A DNA stretch of 64,000 nucleotides from Microbacterium sp. LWO12-1.2 (GTDB taxonomy: Bacteria > Actinomycetota > Actinomycetes > Actinomycetales > Microbacteriaceae). The notes beneath the pieces are model-generated. The model had not been told where the DNA came from. It worked only from the letters and a program-made list of their open reading frames with translations, and ran no database searches. The translations under genes and the position numbers were made by a program. This document shows positions 35,179 to 44,435 of this stretch, piece by piece. The DNA is taken from NCBI RefSeq assembly GCF_040675875.1, contig NZ_JBEGII010000001.1, forward strand, positions 2,480,001 to 2,544,000. The letters are read 5' to 3'. How positions within the stretch are numbered: position 1 is the stretch's first letter; every line of letters begins with the position of its first letter.

Positions 35179-35955
35179 TCACATGTGGGCGCCGCCGTCG
35201 ATCCGGATCTCGGTTCCGGTGAGGAACGCCCCATCATCGGAGACGAGAGTCGCCACGACGGCCGCGACATCCGCCGGAGTGCCGAACTCTCCCGCCGGCT
35301 TGAGCGCCGACGACAGCTTCGCGAACAGGGTCCAGTCGGCATCCGCCGGCAGTAGACCAGGCGTGGCGCCGGTGATCCCGCTCTCGATCCCACCGGGGAC
35401 GATGTTGACCGCCCGCAGTCCTCTCATCGCGTATTCCAGCGCGATGCTGTGCGTGAAGGAGGCGATCGCGCCCTTGCTCGCCGCATAGGCGGCCATGTAC
35501 GGATGGGCGAAGAAGGCGGAGGTCGAGCTGAAGTTCACGACCCGCCCTCCGTGCGGCGACTCCAGCAGCGGAGCCAGCGACTCACGGACCATCAGGAAGG
35601 TGCCGGTGAGGTTGATCCGCAGGATGCGATTCCACGAGTCGAGTGAGGTCTCGTGCGTGTGGGAGGCGGTGAGGATCCCCGCAGCGTTGACGAGAGCATC
35701 CAGTCGGCCCGCGTCTCCGACGATCTCCGCGACACCCTCGACGACGGAGGTCTCGTCGCCGATATCGATCACCCGGGTGCGGAGCCTGTCGGCCGTGTCT
35801 GCGGGCGCCTCGGTGGCAAGCCCCTCCAGCGCCTCCCGGTTCACATCGACGGCGTAGACGGATGCCCCCTCCTCCAGCAAGCGGAGGGCTGTGCCCCGTC
35901 CGATGCCGGAGGCGGCGCCGGTGACCAGTGCCACGCGGTGGGAGAGTCGGTTCAT
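35179..35955 (-). CDS. Short-chain dehydrogenase/reductase
   Basis: A 258-residue classical SDR using NAD(P). The nucleotide motif TGAASGIG, the NAAG motif, the catalytic Ser (FSSTSAFF), and the Tyr-Lys pair (YAASKG) are in order. The C terminus DGGAHM is typical. Its ATG overlaps the stop of the large glycoside hydrolase gene, so it is translated from the same transcript and may oxidise the released sugar (for example L-rhamnose) or the aglycone. Substrate inference only. Confidence 0.9.
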   Translation of the reverse strand: MNRLSHRVALVTGAASGIGRGTALRLLEEGASVYAVDVNREALEGLATEAPADTADRLRTRVIDIGDETSVVEGVAEIVGDAGRLDALVNAAGILTASHTHETSLDSWNRILRINLTGTFLMVRESLAPLLESPHGGRVVNFSSTSAFFAHPYMAAYAASKGAIASFTHSIALEYAMRGLRAVNIVPGGIESGITGATPGLLPADADWTLFAKLSSALKPAGEFGTPADVAAVVATLVSDDGAFLTGTEIRIDGGAHM

Positions 35956-38900
35956 GGTGTGTTCCTTTCCGGGAGCGGTGCGAGGCTGAGCTCGATCAGC
36001 TGCTGCAGTGCCTCGTCGGGGATCTCGACTCCCGGGAATCGCGCGAACTGCCCCATCGGCATAGATTCGACCATGCGCAGCATGTTGCCGTTCTCCTCCG
36101 CCGCCGCCTGCTGTTCGGGGGTGGCGTTCGCGGTCATCGCGCCCATGAGCGCCGGGCCGACCACCGGGTGGGCGAACCACTCGCCGACCGTGGAGTCGAG
36201 ACCGAGCGGCTCGGGTCGATCGACATCGCCGTCCAGCGCGGCATCCGAGGTCGAGATCACATCGGCGGATGAGCGGGCGATCTCGATCCGGTAGGTGCCG
36301 GGCTGCACCCACCAGCGCGCCTTCGGGGCATCCCAGAACGCGAACGCGCGGCGTCCGAGCGCGAACTCGACGGTCTGCTCCTCCCCCGGCTCGAGGTGGA
36401 TCTTGCGGAAGGCCGCGAGCTCTCGCACCGGTCGGCGCACCGATGATGCGGCGGGCGATACGTACACCTGCACGACCTCTGCACCCGCGACGTTCCCGTC
36501 GTTGCGGACCGTGACGTGGACGATCGCGGTATCGGCACCCGTCACGACCACCCGCGTGGGTTCGTAACCGAACCGGGTGTAGCTCAGACCATGCCCGAAG
36601 GGGTAGCGGACGGGCGCATTCGTCGTGGCGTAGTACCGATATCCGACGAAGATGCCCTCGCCGTAGCGGACCACTTCGTTCTCTCCCGGGAAGGTGAGGA
36701 ACGACGGGGTGTCCTCCAGCCGATACGGAATCGACTCGGCGAGACGCCCGGACGGAGTGACGGCACCGGTGAGGATGTCAGCGAGAGCCCCGCCGACGGC
36801 CTGACCGAGCGCCCACCCCTCCACGATCGCGTCGACGGAGTCGTGCCACGGCTCGAGGGTGACCACACCACCGTTCGAGAGCACGACCACGGTGCGGTTC
36901 GCGCGTCCGGCGACGGCATGGATCAGGGCGACCTGGTCGGCGGGGAGGTCGAGCGTCGTCCGGTCGAAGCCCTCGGACTGGTCCTCCTCGTGCAGGCCGA
37001 CGAAGACCACAGCGACATCGGCTGCGGCCGCCAGGCTCACGGCGTCGGCGCACAGCTCCTCGGCGCGGCCGTCCTCCCCGTAGCCGGGAGCGTAGGTGAC
37101 GGCCTCCGCCCCCAGCTGCGCACGGAGCTCATCCAACGGAACATCCAGTCTGGTCGGGTTGACGTGCGAACTGCCGCCGCCCTGGTACTGCGGTTCGACG
37201 GCCAGCGTTCCGAGCACCGCGACCTTCTGCCCCGCGCGCAGCGGCAGTGCCGCGTTCTCGTTGCGCAGCAGCACGATCGATCCCGCCGCGGCGCGACGGG
37301 CCAGCGCGTGGTGCGCGTCCTCGTCGAACGGCTCCGGCTCGGCGGGGAGGGCGGTGCGCTCGACCAGCCGGGCCACGCGCGCGAAGGCCTGCTCCACCAC
37401 GGCGCGATCGAGGCTCCCGTCGCGAACCGCCGAGAGGATCGCCTGGGTGCCCTCGTCACCTGTTCCGGGCATCTCCAGGTCCAGCCCTGCGCGCAGCGCC
37501 TCGACCCGGTCCTTGATCGCACCCCAGTCGGAGACCACGAGACCGTCGAACCCCCATTCGCCGCGGAGCAGATCCGTGAGCAGCCATCTGTTCTCCGACG
37601 CGAACACGCCGTTGATCGCGTTGTAGGCGCTCATGACGCTGGTCGGGTCTGCTTCCGTCACGACCCGCTCGAACGCCGGCAGGTAGATCTCGCGAAGGGC
37701 ACGGTCGTCGACCTCGGCGCTGACGCGCATCCGCTCGGTCTCCTGACTGTTCACCGCGAAGTGCTTGACCGAGGTTCCCACCCCGGTCGACTGCACGCCC
37801 TGCACGTATTCGGTCGCGAGCGCCCCGGTCAGATACGGGTCCTCGGAGAAGTATTCGAAGCCGCGCCCACCCAGCGGCGAGCGCTTGATGTTGATCGCCG
37901 GCCCGAGGAGCATGTTGACGTTCAGGGCTCTGGCCTCCTCGCCCAGCGCCACACCGACCTCGCGCACGAGATCGGTGTCCCAGCTGGAGCCGAGCGCGAC
38001 GCCGGGAGGGAAGCAGGTCGAGGGCAGCGACTCGTGGAAGCCGAGGTTGTCGGCGGTTCCGTCCTGACGGCGCACCCCGTGCGGCCCGTCGACCATGACC
38101 ATCGAGGCGATGTCGCTCGTCACGCGCGTCGACCAGAAGTCGCGGCCGGACAGCAGTGCCGCGCGCTCTTCGAAACCCGGATCCTCCTCCGTCTGCGCGG
38201 GGGCGAAGATGTCTGCGGGGATCTCCTCCCCCGCGGACAGGGCGGCGAATCCACGCTCGAGGTCCGCGAGCACGGCGCCGGGATCCGGGAGCATGCCTGT
38301 GACCTCCCGCGGTGTCACGTCATCCCGTCCCTGAAGGCCGCCGGACATGTGCTCTGCCGCCCCTGGGATCCACTTGTCGATCACGCCGGTGAGCACCGCG
38401 GTCGCTTCGGCGTCGTCGATGATGTCGGCCATGCGCGAGTCGACCGAGAAGGTGCGCTGCGAGATCTCGTCCACCTCGAACGGCTCCGACCACGTGTGCT
38501 CACCCGCGCCCACCGGGAAGGATGCGCCAGAAGGGAGCACGACGTCGGCGGTCGCACCGGTGGGCACGGTCGCGTGGATGTGCACCTCACCGTCGGCGAG
38601 CACCCAGCCGGCTGCGGCGAGGCCGTACGGCGTGCGCAGCGTCGCCGAGGCCGAATCGAGCCCGCGGCGCGGCGGCTGCGGAGCGATGCGCAGCGTGCGG
38701 TACCCCGGAGCGGCAGGCGCGAGACCCGCCACCACACGATGCATCCAGTCACCCACGGCGCCGAAGGCGTAGTGGTTGAACGAGGTCATGCCGCTCGGGT
38801 TGACGGTGCCGTCAGGGAGCAGGGAGTCCCAGCGTTCCCAGATGGTCGTGGCCCCCTGCGAGACCGCGTAGAGCCACGAGGGCGCCTCGGTCTGCAGCAG

Positions 38901-41021
38901 CAGCCGGTAGGCGACGTCCGCATGACCATGCGCACTGAGGGCATCCGTGATGATCGGCGTACCGATGAAGCCGGTGGAGATGCGGTAGCCGTTGCCGGCG
39001 ACGATCCTGGCCAGTCGGTCGGCGGCGTGCTGCTTCTCGTCGTCGCCGTCGAGGAGGTCGAAGGTCAGCGCGAGGGCGTATGCGGTCGCGGAGTCGGAGA
39101 GCACTCGGCCTGTCTTGGACACGTATTCGTCGTGGAAGGCGCGCGCGACCTCCTGCGCGAGCGCGCCGTACCGGGCGGCGTCGTCGGAGCGACCGAGGAG
39201 TGCGGCCGAATCGGCGACGATGCGCGCGGACCGGGCGAAGTACGCGGTCGCGACGATCTCGGGGTAGGTCTGCGCCTGCTCCGGACGCTCGGGCGGAGCG
39301 GTGGGGTCGAGCCAGTCCCCGAACTGGAAGCCGGCGCTCCAGATCCGGTCCTCCCCTGCCGCCGCCGTGACCTCGTCGACCCAGGCCGTCATGCTGTCGA
39401 ACTGACGCTCCAGCACACCGAGATCGCCGTAGGCCTGGTACAGCGCCCAGGGCACGACGGTCGCAGCATCGGCCCACCCCGCGGTCGGTCCGGTGTACCC
39501 GGTGACGACGGCGGGGACGACCATCGGCGTACCGCCGTACTTCTTCTGCTCGGCGGCCAGGTCCTTCAGCCATGAGGCGAGGAACCCCGCGGAGTCGAAC
39601 AGGTAGCTCGCGGTGGGGGCGAAGACCTGCAGGTCGCCGGTCCACCCGAGTCGCTCGTCGCGCTGCGGGCAGTCGGTCGGAACGTCGACGAAGTTGCCGC
39701 GCATGCCCCAGACCACGTTCTCGTGCAGCCGGTCAACGAGCGGGTGGCTCGTCTCGAACCATCCGGTGCGCTCCATGTCGGAGTGCATCACCTCGGCGAC
39801 CACGGCCGACGGATCGACGCCGCCCGGCCATCCGGTCACCTCCGCGTACCGGAATCCGTGGAATGTGAACCGCGGTGCCCAGGTCTCCTCACCGTGCCCG
39901 GCGAGGACGTAGGTGTCTGTCGCCTTGGCGGCGCGCAACGGCTCGGTGGCGAGTTCCCCGTTCTCGAGGACCTCGGCGTGACGGAGGGTGATCGTCGTGC
40001 CGGCCTCACCCGAGACGCGGATGCGCAACCGTCCCACGAGGTTCTGCCCGAAGTCGAGAATCGTCGCGCCGGTGGGAGTGGTCGAGACCTCGCGCACGGG
40101 GAGGCTTTCGACGACACGCACCGGGGGACCGTCGGGTGCCACCAGCTCGACATCGCCCAGGGACCGCACGACGACCGGAGACCAGTCCTGGTCGTCGAAG
40201 GCGCTCGTGGACCATGCCGGGTCGAAGGCGCGGGCGTCGTAATCCTCGCCGTTGTAGATGTCTGCGGCGATGATCGGGCCGCGGCCCGAGTGCCAATCCG
40301 GTCCGGATGCCACGGTCTGAACACTGCCGTCCGCGTACTCGATCTCTATCTGCACGAGCACGCTCAGCGCGGAGCCGTACAGCGCCTTCTTGTCTCCCCA
40401 CCCGAGGTATCCGCGCCACCAGCCGTCGCCGAGCCAGGCACCGACCACGTTCTGCTCGGCCTGGAGCAGAGCGGTGATGTCGTAGGTGTTGTAGCGCAGA
40501 CGCGACTCGTAGGCGGTCCATCCCGGTGCGAGCTCGTCGTCGCCGACGCGCTGGCCGTTGACCTCGAGCTGGTAGAGACCGTGTCCGCTCGCATACGCCC
40601 GCGCACGGACGATGTCGGTGCCCTTCACCGTGAACGCGCCTCGCACGAGCGGCGAGGCGATCGCGTCATCCGACGGTCCGACGAGATCGGCGACCCACTG
40701 GTCGGGCTCGATCAGACCGGCCTCGACGGCCGCCCACTCGCTCCATCCGCTCTCCGCGCCGTTCCCACCATCACCGATCACGCGCACCCGCACCTCCGTG
40801 CGCTCTCGCGACGCCAGGTCGGCGAACGGCCACGGCACGAGGACGGAATCCGGGCCCACGACCCGCACCGACTCTCCCCCGCGTCGTTCGAGTTCGTACG
40901 CCCCCTGCACCCACCCGTCCGGCGCCTGCGTGGTGATCCACGACAGGCGGGGGCGGGTCTCACCGATGCCGAGGGCGTGGCGGTGGTGCTCGAAGCGGAC
41001 GGGGGTGACGTGAAGAGACAT
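35952..41021 (-). CDS. GH78 alpha-L-rhamnosidase fused to GH3 beta-glycosidase
   Basis: A 1689-residue intracellular protein without a signal peptide. The first ~880 residues form a bacterial alpha-L-rhamnosidase (GH78): N-terminal Ig-like and jelly-roll parts, then the catalytic (alpha/alpha)6 barrel with DCPQRDERLGWTGD (acid Glu456) and the second Glu729 in TTIWERWDS. After a linker region, residues ~950-1689 form a GH3 enzyme: N-terminal barrel (CFPPGVALGSSWD, KHFAVNSQETERM), nucleophile Asp1165 in VVSDWGAI, the C-terminal sandwich (SIVLLRNENAALPL) and an FN3-like domain (VRNDGNVAGAEVVQVYV). The single frame is continuous. It would remove rhamnose and glucose in turn from a disaccharide glycoside such as a rutinoside. 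The last 80 residues match actinobacterial GH3 tails. Confidence 0.9.
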   Translation of the reverse strand: MSLHVTPVRFEHHRHALGIGETRPRLSWITTQAPDGWVQGAYELERRGGESVRVVGPDSVLVPWPFADLASRERTEVRVRVIGDGGNGAESGWSEWAAVEAGLIEPDQWVADLVGPSDDAIASPLVRGAFTVKGTDIVRARAYASGHGLYQLEVNGQRVGDDELAPGWTAYESRLRYNTYDITALLQAEQNVVGAWLGDGWWRGYLGWGDKKALYGSALSVLVQIEIEYADGSVQTVASGPDWHSGRGPIIAADIYNGEDYDARAFDPAWSTSAFDDQDWSPVVVRSLGDVELVAPDGPPVRVVESLPVREVSTTPTGATILDFGQNLVGRLRIRVSGEAGTTITLRHAEVLENGELATEPLRAAKATDTYVLAGHGEETWAPRFTFHGFRYAEVTGWPGGVDPSAVVAEVMHSDMERTGWFETSHPLVDRLHENVVWGMRGNFVDVPTDCPQRDERLGWTGDLQVFAPTASYLFDSAGFLASWLKDLAAEQKKYGGTPMVVPAVVTGYTGPTAGWADAATVVPWALYQAYGDLGVLERQFDSMTAWVDEVTAAAGEDRIWSAGFQFGDWLDPTAPPERPEQAQTYPEIVATAYFARSARIVADSAALLGRSDDAARYGALAQEVARAFHDEYVSKTGRVLSDSATAYALALTFDLLDGDDEKQHAADRLARIVAGNGYRISTGFIGTPIITDALSAHGHADVAYRLLLQTEAPSWLYAVSQGATTIWERWDSLLPDGTVNPSGMTSFNHYAFGAVGDWMHRVVAGLAPAAPGYRTLRIAPQPPRRGLDSASATLRTPYGLAAAGWVLADGEVHIHATVPTGATADVVLPSGASFPVGAGEHTWSEPFEVDEISQRTFSVDSRMADIIDDAEATAVLTGVIDKWIPGAAEHMSGGLQGRDDVTPREVTGMLPDPGAVLADLERGFAALSAGEEIPADIFAPAQTEEDPGFEERAALLSGRDFWSTRVTSDIASMVMVDGPHGVRRQDGTADNLGFHESLPSTCFPPGVALGSSWDTDLVREVGVALGEEARALNVNMLLGPAINIKRSPLGGRGFEYFSEDPYLTGALATEYVQGVQSTGVGTSVKHFAVNSQETERMRVSAEVDDRALREIYLPAFERVVTEADPTSVMSAYNAINGVFASENRWLLTDLLRGEWGFDGLVVSDWGAIKDRVEALRAGLDLEMPGTGDEGTQAILSAVRDGSLDRAVVEQAFARVARLVERTALPAEPEPFDEDAHHALARRAAAGSIVLLRNENAALPLRAGQKVAVLGTLAVEPQYQGGGSSHVNPTRLDVPLDELRAQLGAEAVTYAPGYGEDGRAEELCADAVSLAAAADVAVVFVGLHEEDQSEGFDRTTLDLPADQVALIHAVAGRANRTVVVLSNGGVVTLEPWHDSVDAIVEGWALGQAVGGALADILTGAVTPSGRLAESIPYRLEDTPSFLTFPGENEVVRYGEGIFVGYRYYATTNAPVRYPFGHGLSYTRFGYEPTRVVVTGADTAIVHVTVRNDGNVAGAEVVQVYVSPAASSVRRPVRELAAFRKIHLEPGEEQTVEFALGRRAFAFWDAPKARWWVQPGTYRIEIARSSADVISTSDAALDGDVDRPEPLGLDSTVGEWFAHPVVGPALMGAMTANATPEQQAAAEENGNMLRMVESMPMGQFARFPGVEIPDEALQQLIELSLAPLPERNTP

Positions 41022-41049
41022 CGGCGAAGGCGCTTTCGTGTGGCGGTGG

Positions 41050-42387
41050 TCAGCGGACGGAACGGATGCGCAGGATGAGGCACCCCGCGAGGAGGACGGC
41101 AGCGGCGGCGACGATGAAAAGCAACGGGTAGTTGCGGTCCTCTCCGGTGACACCGATCAGGAGGATGCCGGATGCCATGAGCGGCGCCACGGACTGCGGG
41201 ATCGATGTCGCGAACCCGGTGATGCCCATGAAGCGCCCGGCGTCGGTCTCCCGCTCGGGAAGCACGTCGAGCAGCAGCGCCTGGTCGACCGCGGCGAAGA
41301 GTCCAAGGCCCACCGAGGTGGTCAGCGACCCGGCGATGAGGAGAGCGAGGTCCGGGGCGAAGGCCTGCCCGACCATGCCGACGGCCATGATGACCCCGCC
41401 GAGCAGCACGAACAGACGACGTCGCTTGAGCCTGTCGGACAGGAAGCCTCCGCCGATCGCCCCTGCCGTGATGGCGAGGATGCCGCCCAGGCTGAGCGAC
41501 GCGATGATGCCGGTCACGGCCTCGACGGTGATGCCCAGACGGTCGGCGAAGAAGAAGCCCGTGTAGGTCGTGTTGAGGGTGATACCGGTGTAGAAGAGGA
41601 AGCGAGCGAGCCAGTTCCAGGAGAAGTCCGGGTACTTGCGCGGGTTGTACAGGTACTTGGAGAGCAGCTGCAGAACCGTCATCGGGTCCTTCGGGAGGGC
41701 ACGCGAGTCGGCCTCATGCACCAGGGTCACGAAGAGGGTCACGAACAGGACGCCCACCGCACCGGGGACCAGGAACAGCAGCAGCGCATCTCCGGTGAAG
41801 AACTGCGCGATGACCACACCGAATACCGGCGCGATCTGGGTGGCGAAGCTGGTGAGCCCCGCGACCTTGCCGCGCTGAGATTCCGGGAGACGATCGGCGG
41901 TCGAGATCTGCAGGTTCGAGAGCACGGTGCCCCATCCCCACTGCGCGAGCACCCACCCCGCGCCGACCACGACGACGTTCGGTGCGGTCGCCATGATGAT
42001 GAGCGAGACGACGCCGATGAGCATCCCTCCGATCATGAAGGGACGACGGCGGCCGATGCGCGTGCGCGTCCGGTCGCTCCAGACCCCCATGAACGGAGAG
42101 GTGAGCATCACGAACAATGCACCGGCACCCACGATCAGGCCGAGGTACTCGGGGTGACCGGGGGCGAGGGTGTTCACGCGGATCGTGAGCGAGATCGCGA
42201 GAGGGGTGATGAAGGCCATGAAGACGCCGAACTGGGCCAGCACCATGAACCAGATGTAGCGGCTGTTCACCTTGGGCAGCTCCGGCGGAACCTGTGCCGC
42301 GTCATCGAGCTGGGTCGCGTTCGCGACGGGGGCGGGGATGTTCGCAGGAAGCGGAGCGATGACCGGTTCGTCGTTGGTCGGCGTCAT
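41050..42387 (-). CDS. MFS transporter (GPH/SLC45-like glycoside importer)
   Basis: A 445-residue protein with twelve hydrophobic helices. The loop motif GVWSDRTRTRIGRRRPFMIGG is the long version found in SLC45/sucrose and GPH-type sugar transporters. It is first in the leftward unit containing the rhamnosidase-glucosidase, so it probably imports the intact glycoside that the cytoplasmic fusion enzyme then cleaves. A LacI operator pair lies directly upstream, between this gene and the divergent LacI regulator. Confidence 0.9.
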   Translation of the reverse strand: MTPTNDEPVIAPLPANIPAPVANATQLDDAAQVPPELPKVNSRYIWFMVLAQFGVFMAFITPLAISLTIRVNTLAPGHPEYLGLIVGAGALFVMLTSPFMGVWSDRTRTRIGRRRPFMIGGMLIGVVSLIIMATAPNVVVVGAGWVLAQWGWGTVLSNLQISTADRLPESQRGKVAGLTSFATQIAPVFGVVIAQFFTGDALLLFLVPGAVGVLFVTLFVTLVHEADSRALPKDPMTVLQLLSKYLYNPRKYPDFSWNWLARFLFYTGITLNTTYTGFFFADRLGITVEAVTGIIASLSLGGILAITAGAIGGGFLSDRLKRRRLFVLLGGVIMAVGMVGQAFAPDLALLIAGSLTTSVGLGLFAAVDQALLLDVLPERETDAGRFMGITGFATSIPQSVAPLMASGILLIGVTGEDRNYPLLFIVAAAAVLLAGCLILRIRSVR

Positions 42388-42415
42388 TCGAGGACTCCAT
42401 CGTCATGATCGGGTT

Positions 42416-42431
42416 ACTAGCGCGTGCTAGT
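42416..42431. promoter_or_regulatory. LacI-type operator (ACTAGC-N4-GCTAGT)
   Basis: Perfect 6-base arms around CGCG-like centre (ACTAGCGCGTGCTAGT). It lies in the divergent MFS/LacI promoter region. Its partner copy lies 43 bases away. Confidence 0.7.
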
Positions 42432-42458
42432 GCTGTGTCTGGATGCTACGTTACTTCT

Positions 42459-42474
42459 ACTAGCACGCGCAAGT
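42459..42474. promoter_or_regulatory. Second LacI-type operator copy
   Basis: ACTAGCACGCGCAAGT matches the first operator with a single change in the right arm. The spacing between centres is 43 bp, about four helical turns, which would let both bind the same DNA face. It sits just before the regulator's start, so autoregulation is likely. Confidence 0.65.
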
Positions 42475-42487
42475 GGTCAGGGGGATC

Positions 42488-43480
42488 ATGTCGAAGGCGA
42501 ACACCAGAAGAGTGACCGCCTCCGACGTCGCGCGTGCTGTGGGGCTGTCCCGCGCCACGGTCGGATTCGTCCTCAACGACACCCCGGGGCAGACCATCCC
42601 CGAAGCGACCCGTGCCCGCGTGCTCGCGGAGGCGAAGCGGCTCGGCTACCGCGCGAACACATCGGCCCGCGCCCTGGCCAGCGGCCGCACCCGCATCATC
42701 CTGCTCGTGCTGCCGGACTGGCCGCTCGACTACAGCATGCGCACGCACCTCGACGAGGCCTCGCTGGCGCTGGATGAAGCCGGCTACTCGCTCGTCACCA
42801 TGACCCCTCACCCCGGCGGCCAGGCGCGACCGCTGTGGGAGACCCTTCGGCCCGACGTCGTCCTGGGCATGGCGTACTTCACGCCGGAGCAGCTCGACGA
42901 GATGCGCGCGAGCGGCATCGAGCACATCTTCCCTCCCACACCCGCCGACGAGCAGGAGCCCGCGCAGGAGCTGGGCTTCGTCGAGGGTCCCCGACTGCAG
43001 GTGGAGCACCTCCTCTCGCAGAGCCGGCGACGCCTGGCCTTCGCCAGCTCTCCCGACCCGCGCCTCGCCGATCTCGCTCAGCAGCGGCTGGCGCTCGCCT
43101 CGGATACGCTCCGCACCGCCACCGGTGCGGACTTCGCGCACGTGGGCGCGATCGACGAGTCCACGGCGGCGCAGCAGGTCGAGAAGTGGCTCGGCGACGG
43201 CGTCGATGCGGTGGTGGCCTACAACGACGACATCGCCGCGCTCGTGCTGCAGGCGGCGCTGCGCGCGGGGACGAAGGTGCCACAGGACCTGGCCATCGTC
43301 GGGCACGACGACACGCCGCTGGCCCGACTGCTCGTCCCCTCACTCTCCACCATCCGCATCGACAACGCCGGACTCGGCCGGTACCTCGCCGCCCTGGCGC
43401 TGAGCGCGGTGAACGGCGAGGACGCTCCCGCAGCGGGGCCGGAGACCGGCGCCACCCTGGTGGTGCGCGAGACGTCGTGA
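42488..43480 (+). CDS. LacI-family transcriptional regulator of the rhamnoside locus
   Basis: A 330-residue repressor. The N-terminal helix-turn-helix reads VTASDVARAVGLSRATVGFVLND and the hinge helix RANTSARALASGRTR, followed by a periplasmic-binding-type effector domain (VVAYNDDIAALVLQAAL). The start ATG has AGGGGG before it. It is divergent from the MFS gene and its operators lie in between, so it most likely represses the glycoside genes until the sugar is present. Confidence 0.9.
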   Translation: MSKANTRRVTASDVARAVGLSRATVGFVLNDTPGQTIPEATRARVLAEAKRLGYRANTSARALASGRTRIILLVLPDWPLDYSMRTHLDEASLALDEAGYSLVTMTPHPGGQARPLWETLRPDVVLGMAYFTPEQLDEMRASGIEHIFPPTPADEQEPAQELGFVEGPRLQVEHLLSQSRRRLAFASSPDPRLADLAQQRLALASDTLRTATGADFAHVGAIDESTAAQQVEKWLGDGVDAVVAYNDDIAALVLQAALRAGTKVPQDLAIVGHDDTPLARLLVPSLSTIRIDNAGLGRYLAALALSAVNGEDAPAAGPETGATLVVRETS

Positions 43481-43482
43481 TC

Positions 43483-43504
43483 GCAGCGGGCTCCGACCCG
43501 CTGC
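43483..43504. terminator. Hairpin between convergent LacI and HAD genes
   Basis: GCAGCGGG pairs perfectly with CCCGCTGC around a 6-base loop, three bases after the LacI stop. Probably a bidirectional terminator. Confidence 0.65.
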
Positions 43505-43509
43505 TCCCT

Positions 43510-44181
43510 TCAGGACCCCTCGCGCCCGGCGATCCTGCGCAGCATCGGCACGTCGACCTCGGTGAGCGACGCGACCCGATGGACCCCGGGCGGCAGGCTC
43601 CGCGCGAGGTCTCCCACGACCACGGTCACGCACCCGGCCGACACGGCCGACCAGGCACCGACGAGGGAGTCCTCGATGGCGACGCAGCGTGCAGCGGGGA
43701 GCCCGAGCGCCGCCGCCCCGTCGAGGTACGGATCGGGCGCCGGTTTGGTGCGGGCTGTGTCGTCGGCGGTCACCACAGCGCGGAACGCCGAGAGGTCGAC
43801 GCGCTGAGCGAATCCGTCGACCCAGTGCCGCGGCGATGAGGTGACGAGGGCGAGTGGCACATCGGCGTCGACGAGAGCACGCAGCAGTTCCGGAGCACCC
43901 GGTGTCCAGCTGACCGCATCGGCGTACGCGGCGAGCGCGCGACGGTCGAGATCGGCGGCGATGTCCGCCGGGGCGGCGACGAGGTCGAGCCGCTCGCGCA
44001 GCAGCACGGCCGCGCGGTCGAGGTCCAGGCCTTCGGAGGCGGCGGCGAGGCCTGCGGCATCCGTTCCGTCATGATGGAAGACGAACCGTTCCACCACCCG
44101 CAACCAGGTGCTCTCGGTGTCGAGCAGGGTGCCGTCCATGTCACTGAGAACTCCCCAGGGGAGCGAGGGGGCATGCGTCAT
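43510..44181 (-). CDS. HAD-family sugar phosphatase-like hydrolase
   Basis: A 223-residue haloacid-dehalogenase-fold enzyme of subfamily I. Motif I reads DMDGTLLDTE (nucleophile and acid Asp), motif II is LVTSSPRHW, the Lys of motif III lies in ARTKPAPDPYL and motif IV is AIEDSLVG. The cap-domain length fits beta-phosphoglucomutase/sugar phosphatases. Substrate unknown. It is convergent with the LacI gene and divergent from the GntR gene. Confidence 0.9.
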   Translation of the reverse strand: MTHAPSLPWGVLSDMDGTLLDTESTWLRVVERFVFHHDGTDAAGLAAASEGLDLDRAAVLLRERLDLVAAPADIAADLDRRALAAYADAVSWTPGAPELLRALVDADVPLALVTSSPRHWVDGFAQRVDLSAFRAVVTADDTARTKPAPDPYLDGAAALGLPAARCVAIEDSLVGAWSAVSAGCVTVVVGDLARSLPPGVHRVASLTEVDVPMLRRIAGREGS

Positions 44182-44435
44182 GGTGTCCTCCGGTCACGTC
44201 GATCTCGAACGGACCGCTGCCTCCATCACGCCGGGGCGAGGCGGACGGCACCCGGCCCGCGCGCGAACGGCCGGTGAACGCCGGAGGGCCGGCCGGGGAA
44301 ACCCCGCGGACAGGTGCGTGCAGATGTGCAGGATGCCGGAGACCGCGCGATCAATGGCGCGGGGCCGCGGATACGCTGACGGCGGACCGACCTCACCTCC
44401 ACCCTGAGGAGGCGCCGCAGAAGGGAACCGCCGCC

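Noticed and set aside
36516..39575. 1019-residue open frame on the plus strand
   Set aside because: It is the antisense of the GH78-GH3 gene, whose protein has clear catalytic motifs; the antisense translation is arginine-rich and matches nothing.
41038..42408. 456-residue plus-strand frame opposite the MFS gene
   Set aside because: Rich in Glu/Arg/His with no recognisable motif; the minus-strand MFS has all expected helices.
44182..44435. Operators in the HAD/GntR divergent region
   Set aside because: Several GC-rich inverted repeats are visible but none stands out beyond chance for this composition.
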